Positions 12,801 to 21,155 of a stretch of DNA of 64,000 bases are shown here, piece by piece. The translations under genes were made by a program, and so were the position numbers. The notes below the pieces were generated by a model. The model did no database searches. It had not been told where the DNA came from and saw only the letters and a list, made by a program, of their open reading frames with translations. Origin of the DNA: Oegoconia quadripuncta (lineage: Eukaryota; Arthropoda; Insecta; Lepidoptera; Autostichidae); assembly GCA_949316235.1 (NCBI GenBank), contig OX438747.1, positions 27,532,618-27,596,617 on the forward strand. Reading direction: 5' to 3'. Position 1 is the stretch's first letter, and each line of letters begins with the position of its first letter.

Positions 12801-15800
12801 CCAGGTTATTGTAGGGATTAGGACCTGAAACATAACATGACATTAATTAATTAAAGATGTTAGTTTGCATGTTGATGGGCTAGAATAGTTTATGAGAATT
12901 TGTTACATGCCAAACAAAATATAACCTTATTCGCTAAAAATAGTGATAGGCACAATGTTAATACAAGGAATAAGAACCAGTTATCTGTTTATGTTAGCCG
13001 ACTTCACAAAGTTAGTAAATCCTTCAAAGGAGATCCTTATACGTTTTTATAATAAGGTTCCAGTAGACATTCAAAATTTGCCTTTAAATAAATTTAAAGC
13101 AATCATAAAACAGAAATTATTAGCAAAAGGCTATTATAAAATCACTGAATATTTGAATGATAAGCAAGCATGGACATAGCTGTCCTATTATTCATATAAT
13201 TATGAAATCACAAATTGTAACCCATAATCTGTTTAAAAGAGCAACCCTAGAGTTTCTTGCTCGTTCTTCAGCTTCAGCTTTGTGAATAAGCAGTAAATTT
13301 TAATGTAATATTAATAGTGACGATTTCAAGTGATAATTATATCCTATGAAATAAAATATTTTGATTTGATTTGATTAGTGCCCAAAGGTAAAAACTTGTG
13401 CCACTTGAGTTTAAGAGTTATTCAATATATTAACTATATTAGCACCTCAGACGACAAATAGATAGACAGACTTTATGTCCAATTTAGATCGAACAATTTT
13501 TTCGTCCCAACGGTTGTCGGTCCTACGAGCAATGTACCCCGCCCACTGCTACTTAAATTTGGCAATTCTTCGGGCTATATCTGTCACCTTCATTCTGCGG
13601 ATCTCTTGTCTTCTGATTCGATCCCGCAGGGAGACTTCGAGCATAGCTCTCTCCATTGCCCTTTGGATGACCTTGAGCCTTCTTATGAAGCCACGTGAGC
13701 CACCACGTTTCAGTTTCCGAGTTCAAGCCTCTCGAGTGGCGACGACGCACCAGGAGAAAAACTCATCCGGTATAAACATCCATGACTAATAGTCCAGTCA
13801 AGATATGCATATTTAGGGTTGTAACTTCCTATAATCTTAAAGGTCCTGATTTTTTGTACATAGACAGAGTACCTATCAGTGATATTGTAAAAAATATTTT
13901 CTAACAGATCAGGAGTTTGCTTTAGGTATAGTGTTGGTAGTATATATCTTATGGCTTTCGCATATTTGTCTGTTCGATTAAATGGCCCATCGGCTAAATG
14001 GCGTTTCGTTCATATGGCACTTCGATTATCTGGCGTCGCACAAATGGCTTTCGCTTATGTCTTTCGAAATCGGGTCCTAAACCCTAATTTCAACACCCCA
14101 TGGAATAAGTATAAGAATAAAAATAAGAATAGTTTATTATGAACGCCACAACACGATACAAAAACGAAGAAGTAGTAAATTATAGCTAAAATAGAAATAC
14201 AATTATGAAGAAGATCCCGACAATGCTGTCACGTGTTGCGGCGTGCACAAATGGGTTAGCACTCAGCTCATGCTGCGACGAATCACAGCGCTGGTTTTCA
14301 GTGGCCCCAAATGGCCAGTGACGCACGGACGCCACGTGAGGTACAATAATGAGGTTACCACCAAATGGAAATACCATAGAAGTTGTATTTTGTCGAGAAC
14401 AAAACGAAATTAAAAAACAGGTATCAGTGTTTTACTAAATAATAACACAAGGCCCGGCTTTAGCTTTGTACTTTGTCCCGCAAATTAAAGCAATCAGCAT
14501 TGTAATAAAACAGTCAAAGGTTAGCTCAGGTTATACTATCAGTTCTACTTGTTACGATGTTACAATAGGTCTACGATATTTGCTCACATCTGTTATCATG
14601 TCAAGGTTCGGCCAAATCTCAAGCTGACAATGTCATTAACAAGGTTGTGTCAATATTATTAAAAAAAAAGTTTTAAGCGGAAACACCTTGGAGTGATTAT
14701 GAAGGTTGAAGTAGAATTAGAAAGTATCTTTTTTTTTTAATCTAAAGTTTTTACAGGGCCTTTTACAAATTTTGTATGGCAGTCCCATCATACCCTTTAA
14801 AGTCAAAGTCAAAGTCAAAAATGCTTTATTTTGTAGGTACACAGAGTACACTTAAAATAGTCAATTTTACATTTTTTAAGCTACTGCTTGTTCAAAATGC
14901 AATTTTCCCCTGAGAAGAACAAGCAAGAAACTCGAAGGGTTGCTCTTTTAAAATCAGGTTTTGATTTTACATAAAGGTTTTTATGTTACAAAAAGGTTTT
15001 TATATTTCATTATTAATCGTGAAATAGCCTGGCATGCGAACAATCTCATTATGTCCAGGGATGATTATCATCTAAATAGTCTGATATTTTATAATATGCT
15101 TTGTTAATAAGTTTCTGTTTTATAGTATCTTTAAATTTATCAAGTGGAAGATTTTGTATATCAACTGGGACCTTATTGAAAAAGCGTATACATAACCCTT
15201 TGAATGAATTACTGACTTTGCGGAGGCGACTTATGTGACCTGCAAGTTTATCTTTATTTCTTGTATTGATATCATGTTTATCACTATTTTTCCTAAATGA
15301 TGCTATATTTTTTTTGACATACATTAGATTTTCAAAAATGTACTGTGACGAAAAGGTTAGAATGTTATACACTTTAAACCTATCTCTAAGTGACACTGCA
15401 GGTTTCAATTGATATGATATTAACTAATCGCTACACTTAACGAGACACAGATGAGTTCACAAACTCAATTTTTCTGAGTTTGGTAGAGACAGAATAGTGT
15501 GAAACACTCCTACATCAAATCCGTTCAGTTTAAGTTCACTCATCAGTGCCCTTCTAGATTGCTCGTACCGGACACACTCCACTAACAAGTGTTGAACATC
15601 CTCCACAGTCCCACACACCTCATATAGAAAGTATCTCTCACATATTATTATTATAGGCATTAATTTATTTATTCTGTATTTAAAAATAAATCTTAATTTA
15701 TCCAATGGACAGAATAAAACATCTTAAAGTTATGAAAACTATTTGGATATAAAATATAATAAGAAAGTGAAGTGTGCATTGAATGAATATTTTGATGAGA

Positions 15801-18800
15801 GGTGTAAAGATGAAAGAAATCTGGTACCGATCAATTCAGAGCCACCCCCTCGTACACCCTGGTTTGCCGATCAGGATTGTATTGTAAATAGTATGTAATG
15901 ACAATCTTTTGTCAGTGTATCTTGAGACGTGCCCTGCCCATTGTCATTTGAGTTTTAGAGCATGTTCCAGTGCATCTGTTAGTTTTGTTTTTTTTTTTGT
16001 TATATCCTCGTTTCTTACTTTATGTATTTTGGTGTTGACAATACACGGTTTTCCCACGGGAAAATACCACCCTCATAGGACTTCGCCCCTTCAACACAGC
16101 AAAACGTGGTTACCATATAATAAAACGTAAATAGAAACTATTTGATATAGAGCCCTGGTGTCTGTTGATGTGGAAGCCAGTGCACCTATTATGTTCCTAA
16201 GTCTACTCTGAAAGCCTAAAGTAACAGAACTGTGTCCATTCTGCCTCATTCTGAAGACACTCTACAAGAATATACTCTATACATCCTCAATAATTCCACA
16301 ATCGTCACACAAACAATGTTGTACCTGCTCATAATAACTCTATCAAACCAATGAAAGCTATGGGTCTTTATCTGAATTACTTTACACCATATTGTGTGAT
16401 GAATAAGAATATTTATTTCGAGTCATGGAAGTTTATATAAATGTTTATGTATGCTTATCCATTATGTACAAGCTTTGCTTAGTTTGGGATGAAATGATTG
16501 GTGTAAGTGTCCAAAATATTTATTATTATTGCAATACTGTGGTTGCGTTCTGCGAAGCATTCCATGGCAGTAAAAGTATTTGATGGATGAAGCAGCGGGA
16601 GTATTGAGTGAGGCCATTATCATTATTAATATTAGAATTGTTATGCCGTTGATATGGAAAAAGATTTTTGAGTTATAATAAACGTCAAAGAACCATTTTT
16701 TTTTCTTTATAGTGTACCAGATTTTGAGCTCTTCCTGCAAGTGGTACACAATAAAAAATAATTGGGAAACATTGTTAAATACTGGGACTCTATTCCACCT
16801 AAATAGTTTATTTTCTTTTTAAACAAAGTTTCTTAAAAGATATGATTTCACCTCACTTTTTTATATTGGAAACTAAAAGGGTTTAGTTGCAAAATTTAAA
16901 TGGAAAAAAGTTGGCATTAGGGGTCTTTCAATTTTAAAATTTATGAGCACAAGTAAGTAAAAATGAGCCATAACATTGAAAACACTGTACTTATACCAAT
17001 GAATGAATAATGCCACTTTTTCTGATAGAGAGTTAATCATATGAATATCATTATTACATCTATACTCAATAAAAAACCTATTCCGTCAAGCCCGTGACCT
17101 AATCGAAGTTAATTTAAAATTATCATTCACTACCTAACATCATCAAGTCAAATACAAAACAGGCTCAAAGGTCAATAAGTTAGTGAGAAAATTTTAAATA
17201 AACATTTAACCATGTGCGTAACCAGAATACGATTTATTAGTTAGTACAAAATTAAATAAAACCTATTAAAATAATTGGAACCAATTTTTGAACAGATAAC
17301 TTTGTTCCATGTTTATTTTAGCGATCATGGTATGTGAAAGTATTTTATTTTGAAATTAGAATTGCTTAAATACAAACCCGCCATGGCGTTCCGGTGACAA
17401 GTCACGTAGCACTAGAGCTAGCAGCAGCGACAGGTTGACAAGACGCCGATCGGACGCGATCGTGAATAATATCGCGTTTTATTGAAAAAGCGAATTAACT
17501 TGTGAAGTACCACCAAAATTAATGTAACGGGAACGAGACTGTCAAGAAAGAAGTGACAGGCATACACATAGGTAGGTACGGTACGTACTGAAAGGCAAAA
17601 GGCGCCGACAGCTGACACGCAATGACATTTAAGGGTGCGTTCATGCACGCAGGGTTTTTAGTCGACTATACCACCTAACTACTCCGGGCACCGTTTGAAT
17701 ACTAAATCCATCCAATCACAACCAAGTAAAATTTTGGAATTTGACTATGTGTCGGCAGTCACAAATTTTTGGTGAAGTGGCACCCTTAAAACGAATCAAG
17801 AAATACTTATAAATGAGCTGGCCATGTATTGTCATTTTAGAGTAAAAATGAAGTAAAACCAATCCAGACCACTCAAGTAGTGACACATTTTCGTTGATGA
17901 CAACCATCTAAAGCCTGCTACATAATCTATTTACCTAAAATATATAATGGCCCGAGCGAGGTCAGTTCGATTGAGCCTCTGACCAAGGAAACCTTCGTCT
18001 GAGGATTGATCGTACCATCGCAAAATAGAAGGGTACGGGTAAGAGTAAAGCGCCGCTTTATATTCTTTGTGATACCATCACTAAAAGTTCCTTTTTTGAA
18101 GTCGATTATAATTCACTACCGGTGTGGTATTCTATCCCGAACTCATACTGATTTCTAGGAGCTTAGTCTAGTATTCTCTGGCCAGTCAATAATTTATAAA
18201 GGTTATAGGGAGTTTAGAAAAACATTAACTGTTACAATTCTTTTCTAAGTTCTTCAAAAACAGAAACAAACATTTTAAGTCAAAGAAAATTCTGTTTATC
18301 TTTGACAGTGACATAAGCGTGTTATCGCGACCGTTAATCGTGCATACGTTAAATGATAATTACCGATAATTACCGACCCCAAACAGTGTTCGTAGTTCCA
18401 GCATTGTAAACCAATCATTAGTCGAAATAACAAATAAATACCTAAGTTACACTTGAAGTGTCGTAATATTACGAAATTGTGTGGTGAACTAAAAATCGAA
18501 CAATGTTATAAATGCGAACGTTTGGATGTTTGTTTGTTTACTTGTTTGATTGTTGCTCAATCGCGGCGAAACGGATGAACGGGGGAACGGATTTGGATAT
18601 ACAAACAGGTAGAATATACCCTGGATTAAGACATAGGATATTTTTTATCCCGATAATGTGAGTAGTTCCCGCGGCATAAACAAATTAAACATATCGCCGA
18701 TAAAGTTATTCCACGCAGGCGAAGCCACGGGTGGAAAGCTAGTATATAATAATAATATGGTGCATATTTGCACACCAAATAATTGGTAGAATACCTTGGC

Positions 18801-20287
18801 ACGATAATAAGTTCTATAAATATCTATGTACAATTCATGGCCCCATTCTGGCAAATAAATATTGTAATCATTCATTCAACTATAAACTAAACTAATATAA
18901 ATTGATAATACACCAAATCGTCGGTCCACCTCGTCAGGGATCTGCCCACACTTCGTCTTCCGGTGCGTGGTTACCATTTGAGAACCTTTCCACCCAAACG
19001 GCCGTCGGTCCTACGAGTAATGTGCCCGCCCACTGCCTCTTAAGATTGGCAATTGGCACTTAAGATGGGCTGTATCGGTAACTTCGGTTCTCCTGCAGAT
19101 CTCCTCATTTCTGATCGATCAATCCCGCAGGGAGACTCAGAGCATAGCTCTCCATTACCCTTTGAGTGACCTTGAGCCTTCTTATGAGACCCGTAGTAAG
19201 CAACCACGTTTCAGTTTCATATGTCATCAATGGTAACACACACTGTTACTTAGCTTCCCAAACGCTGCCCAGCCGAGTTGAATTCAACGATTGCTCTCCT
19301 TTTCAAAGTTAGATTTACCTAACAGGACTGTTTGTCCCACATACTCGTGGTATTATATATACAATGGTAGTGTCTCCTATCTTCAGAGGGGTGGGTGCAA
19401 TATGGGCATTCGTCATCGTCTTTGTCTTGTGCATATTCATTTTGTGACGCCACTCCTTGGAAGACCCTATTAAGGTCATCGAACATTTTGCCGAGATCTT
19501 CCAGGGTCACAGCCATATTTACGATATCGTCGGCAAATCAAATATTTGTGTTGCAATAGTCGTTGATGTTGATGCCGAGTCCTTTCCAGACAACTTGAAG
19601 GCATCTTCCAATGCAGCAGCAACCCTGTCTAACACTTCGCTGCAGTTGGATGGGCTGGAGATGGACTGACATGGTGACACTTTCATACAAAAACATATAG
19701 TGTTCTGAACTTATTCAGTGGTATAAAGAACAACGCCCCGAATTGCAGTGCAGTACAATACTACACATATTATGTCCTTACCTATGAAATTGGCGTTTTG
19801 TATGAAGAATTTAATTAAGACTGTTTTCGCCATGCAAACATTTTTGATTTTTTTTTGGAACGGCAAATCCAAATTTAGCTTTTGTGTGTGTTATCGGATA
19901 ACATTAAGTTAAGTGTAGTCAGCGTTAATTTTTAAAAGTAACCGCTTTATAAAATTTCAGCGAATCTAAGAAATAATTATGGGAAGCACATGAAAAGAGC
20001 TCTGTTCAAATTTTTTTATAATGCAATTTAGCCCAGAAATTAAAAAATATTTCATGTGAAACCTTGAAATAATATTCCATTTTCCAAATAAAAAACAAAT
20101 TTAGATATAGCTTTGAAAATCGCTGGAATTGGTACATATGATTAACGAAGAAAAAAACTCCATTTTCATAGGTAAAGACCCAATATATATTAGCGTACGG
20201 TTGACTCCCGATGTCTAAATTTTACAATGGTATATAAATATTGGTTATCTTACCCAATAACGCAGCTGTTCCTGGTTTAGATGACAT
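1139..20287 (-). CDS. IRP1: Iron regulatory protein 1 / cytosolic aconitase, N-terminal 407 residues (3' part off window)
   Basis: Coding exons in transcript order: 20287-20254, 12824-12732, 10655-10489, 9558-9413, 9129-9060, 7126-7064, 6460-6334, 6012-5882, 3148-2977, 2440-2340, 1255-1139. Each has AG/GT borders and the phases join without a break. The protein starts [18 protein letters not shown] and aligns through the IRP1/aconitase family. Landmarks are the FKPARVILQ segment (about 90-98), [12 protein letters not shown] (about 132-144), the aconitase signature [13 protein letters not shown] (about 214-226) and [10 protein letters not shown] (about 382-391). The family isomerises citrate when it carries a 4Fe-4S cluster. 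Without the cluster it binds iron-responsive elements in mRNA. The cluster cysteines (SCTN and GCxTC motifs) and the swivel domain would lie left of position 1, so aconitase competence cannot be judged. Intron 1 is about 7.4 kb. The gene is divergent from RanGAP. Confidence 0.95.
1343..1795. mobile_element. Mariner-derived MITE, copy 1
   Basis: The element begins TTAGGTCCTTACCT and ends with the inverted form (TTTCATAGGTAAAGACCCAA). It is flanked by TA on both sides (1341-1342, 1796-1797). It has no transposase frame. Related copies are at 19770-20183 and 29295-29655. From memory, the terminus resembles mariner inverted repeats of the mori group. Confidence 0.7.
2059..2310 (+). mobile_element. 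tRNA-derived SINE, family B
   Basis: A head with a pol III A-box-like TGGTGTGGTGGTTCGCAAC and a B-box GAGTTCGAATCCCG is followed by a conserved body ending TAGATGGCGCTGTGTGTAT. Other copies are near 35168, 41657, 48933 and 53428. It sits just downstream of IRP1 exon 10 in the neighbouring intron. Confidence 0.75.
2506..2895. mobile_element. Two SINE family A copies in inverted orientation
   Basis: 2506-2587 matches the tail of family A in plus orientation. 2601-2895 is a nearly complete minus copy, from the reversed tail ACCTCAATCACACCTGATG to the head that reads CCGTGGCTCAATG on the minus strand. It lies between IRP1 exons 9 and 10. Confidence 0.7.
3400..3606 (+). mobile_element. Probable LINE 3' end with (TTTC)n tail
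   Basis: The segment ends GTGGCGAATAAACAG followed by a short TTTC microsatellite, a layout usual for non-LTR retrotransposon 3' ends. No coding remnant was recognised, so this is an inference from the tail. Confidence 0.3.
3740..3898 (+). mobile_element. CR1/Jockey-like LINE 3' end
   Basis: This is the untranslated tail of the LINE family seen at 8180, 13020 and 53932. It has GAGCGAGCTCTCGA, CTTGCTTGTTCTTCTCAGGGG and the end AATAAAGCATTTTTTGA. Confidence 0.6.
4778..5265 (-). mobile_element. CR1/Jockey-like LINE 3' end
   Basis: A minus-strand copy. It carries the reversed tail, the ACGAGCAAGAAACTC segment, and remnants of the reverse-transcriptase C-terminus found in the other copies (a [14 protein letters not shown] region). 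Confidence 0.6.
5519..5842 (+). mobile_element. tRNA-derived SINE, family A
   Basis: A full copy: head GCCTCCGTGGCTTAATG, B-box GGGTTCGATCCCC, body with the CCGCCTGGCTAGC block, tail ATCAGGTGTGATTGAGGTCAA and an A-rich end. It lies 40 bp left of IRP1 exon 8. Confidence 0.8.
6655..7030. repeat. (TCAC)n / (ACTC)n microsatellite
   Basis: About 370 bp of interrupted TCAC tetranucleotides in the IRP1 intron between exons 6 and 7. The array ends about 35 bp from the exon 6 splice donor. Confidence 0.9.
7262..8105. mobile_element. Composite: SINE family A (-) joined to RTE-type LINE fragment (+), copy 1
   Basis: 7262-7583 is a minus SINE A. Right after it, 7590-8105 encodes the C-terminus of an RTE-type reverse transcriptase ([20 protein letters not shown], then VERTRCE, then degraded frames). 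The same junction recurs at 46805-46870. Confidence 0.7.
8180..8580 (+). mobile_element. CR1/Jockey-like LINE 3' end with TTGATTT tail
   Basis: Encodes the family's last residues ([15 protein letters not shown], then [15 protein letters not shown], stop). The 3' UTR follows, then AATAAAATATTTTGATTTGATTTG. It is truncated at its 5' end. Its left edge contains a perfect 14-bp inverted repeat (8203-8237). Confidence 0.7.
9167..9395. repeat. 101-bp satellite family, two diverged units
   Basis: Two copies of the unit with core GCCGGTRCCAGGC, ACATAACCG, GAGTCACTCTGCA, ACTGAAGGTAGACGGT and GTGACTCTATT. The same family forms arrays at 36578-36960 and 42490-43290. It fills most of the IRP1 intron between exons 4 and 5. 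Confidence 0.75.
9910..10830. repeat. Inverted repeat pair flanking IRP1 exon 3
   Basis: 9910-10045 matches the reverse complement of about 10668-10830. Shared blocks are GAGACTGACTTA, the ACATGG..GCTTAGA segment and CCCTTTGCCTT. The right arm begins about 13 bp from the exon 3 acceptor. A related fragment is at 29060-29130. Identity of the family is unknown. Confidence 0.55.
10790..11005. repeat. Dispersed repeat, also found at 20715-20950
   Basis: Shares, in the same order, a TTCAGTAAAGT or TTGGTAAAGT block, the ACATCATCACTGACTTTTG-type block and CCCGCCAAAAAGCC with the copy in the IRP1-RanGAP intergenic region. The two copies are clearly diverged. Confidence 0.5.
11095..11455 (-). mobile_element. 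CR1/Jockey-like LINE 3' end interrupted by another repeat
   Basis: The LINE matches run 11095-11210 and resume at about 11328. Between them is a block (about 11213-11327) containing CAGCCAAAAGACGTCCACTG and GGTCCTGCGCTGC. I recognise that block as a widespread lepidopteran repeat motif, so it is probably a nested insertion. Confidence 0.5.
11515..11822 (+). mobile_element. CR1/Jockey-like LINE 3' end
   Basis: Runs from AAGCTTATTAAGAAAGCATA through the codons for a [19 protein letters not shown] ending, the UTR with CTTGCTTGTTCTTCTCAGGGG, and AATAAAGCATTTTTGATTTG. Confidence 0.6.
12213..12457. repeat. Foldback element with 95-bp inverted arms
   Basis: Arms 12213-12307 and 12363-12457 are reverse complements with only three mismatches by eye. 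They are separated by a 55-bp spacer. The ends read GATGTCGGGGTGCCCCG. No frame is present. It lies in IRP1 intron 2, about 275 bp from exon 2. Likely a foldback or MITE-type element. Confidence 0.85.
12913..13374 (+). mobile_element. CR1/Jockey-like LINE 3' end
   Basis: Encodes the terminal segment [16 protein letters not shown], then [17 protein letters not shown] and stop. The standard 3' UTR and a TTTTGATTTGATTTGATT tail follow. Nearly identical to the copy at 8180, so the two are relatively recent siblings. Confidence 0.7.
13480..13790 (-). mobile_element. RTE-type LINE reverse transcriptase fragment
   Basis: The minus strand encodes remnants of the RTE-family region: [16 protein letters not shown], then [10 protein letters not shown], then a [16 protein letters not shown] stretch, with frame breaks. 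A second fragment of the same type is at 18915-19680. Confidence 0.65.
14800..15412 (-). mobile_element. CR1/Jockey-like LINE 3' end, longest coding remnant
   Basis: An open frame at 15049-15408 carries 119 residues of the reverse-transcriptase C-terminus ([46 protein letters not shown]). The reversed UTR and a CAAAGTCAAAGTCAAA tail lie at its left. Confidence 0.7.
15450..16330 (-). mobile_element. Degraded LINE remnants (RNase H / zinc-knuckle region)
   Basis: 15457-15705 encodes [20 protein letters not shown], typical of the C-terminal tail of Jockey- or I-type LINEs. A similar decayed stretch lies at 16200-16330. Nothing else is recognisable in between. Confidence 0.45.
16395..16530 (+). 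mobile_element. tRNA-derived SINE family C, fragment
   Basis: The body and tail of family C (TGTGATGAAT, GAGTCATGGAAGTTTATATA, ACAAGCTTTGCTTAGTTTGG). The tRNA-like head is missing. Confidence 0.55.
17370..17650 (-). promoter_or_regulatory. Candidate alternative promoter and first exon of IRP1
   Basis: A local CpG-rich patch in the large IRP1 intron 1. On the minus strand it contains ATG GCG G followed by GT (ATG at 17384-17382, possible donor at 17377-17376) in the context GAACGCCATGGCG. A splice here would enter exon 2 in the correct phase and give MAGPNPYNN. The donor (GTTTGT) is weak. No transcript evidence is available, so this is an inference only. Confidence 0.3.
18490..18742 (+). mobile_element. 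Non-autonomous Helitron-like element
   Basis: Contains GCGGCGAAACGGATGAACGG and ends with a hairpin-like GCAGGCGAAGCCACGGGTGG followed by AAAGCTAG|T, the CTRR/T end expected of Helitrons. A related fragment is at 35786-35905. The 5' terminus is not fixed. Confidence 0.55.
18915..19680 (-). mobile_element. RTE-type LINE reverse transcriptase fragment with FADD motif
   Basis: The minus strand encodes, with breaks, [36 protein letters not shown] and the downstream AMLxVSLRD/VTDIA region. FADD is the catalytic C motif of reverse transcriptase. Several frameshifts and a foreign insert near 19320-19440 show that it is dead. Confidence 0.65.
19770..20183. mobile_element. Mariner-derived MITE, copy 2
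   Basis: The TTATGTCCTTACCTATGAAA left end and TTTCATAGGTAAAGACCCAA right end are flanked by TA. It has no frame. It ends about 70 bp from the splice donor of IRP1 exon 1. Confidence 0.75.
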
Positions 20288-21155
20288 AATTATCTTATGA
20301 GATTCAAATCGCAACGGTAAAATATCTACCCACCTTGTGTTTCTTTACTTGAACATCGAGAACTTGTATGCATTTGACGTTTGAAACAATGAAGTGCCTC
20401 TGGACACAAGTTTCTATCTAGAACTCGGTCTATTTTCAATAAAAATAAATATTTTCTCATTCTTACGATAAAGTTAAAACACTATAAATTAAAAGTTTAT
20501 TTGCTATATAATTCGATTACAACTTTTACATGATTATTCTTTTTGCGAAATAATAAATCCATCGTAATAAAGATGACATTTTGATGATAGATGACACTGA
20601 ATGTCTTGAACTGAATTTAATGTATACATGCTCCTTACTTGATCTAGGAAACTAAAATGCAGGCCGTGCTGATTTCGGTATTAATTTTTTTTTGTTTATT
20701 CTCCAACAACAAAAAAAAAATACTACAGAGTATTTCTTGGTAAAGTAACAGAATTTGAAGATTTTGATGACTTCGTATGAGCACCTTAGATCATTGCTCT
20801 ATGATGGGCACCCAAAGGTTCGTTACACACTCCTTTGACTGGTACATCATCACTGACTTTTGCCGTAATAAACATAATCAAAACTCAGAATGCGGAATAA
20901 AAACGAAACTACTATCACTCACTGAGTTCCCGCCAAAAAGCCTGTTGTTCTTATGAAATTAACTGGCTGTATGGTACAGTTCTGTTATTCAGTTGAAAGA
21001 AGCAATTTTAAGAAAAACTAAACGTCAAAAAAAATCAAAAAATAGCCGTTGCTGTGATGCGATTGTTTATAATACTGAGCAAATCAAATAATCACTTATT
21101 TATATCTTTATATCTAGGATCAATTATATGTTTTATAAATTCTTTTTAATCGAAT
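20288..21155. promoter_or_regulatory. Divergent intergenic region between IRP1 and RanGAP
   Basis: The two start codons, at 20287 (-) and 21156 (+), are 868 bp apart. The stretch must hold both 5' UTRs and core promoters if these are the main starts. No clear TATA box or CpG island was seen. A dispersed repeat (20715-20950) occupies part of it. Confidence 0.6.
20715..20950. repeat. Dispersed repeat inside the divergent promoter region
   Basis: Same family as 10790-11005, sharing ACATCATCACTGACTTTTGC-type and CCCGCCAAAAAGCC blocks. It lies about 200 bp from the RanGAP start codon. Confidence 0.45.
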
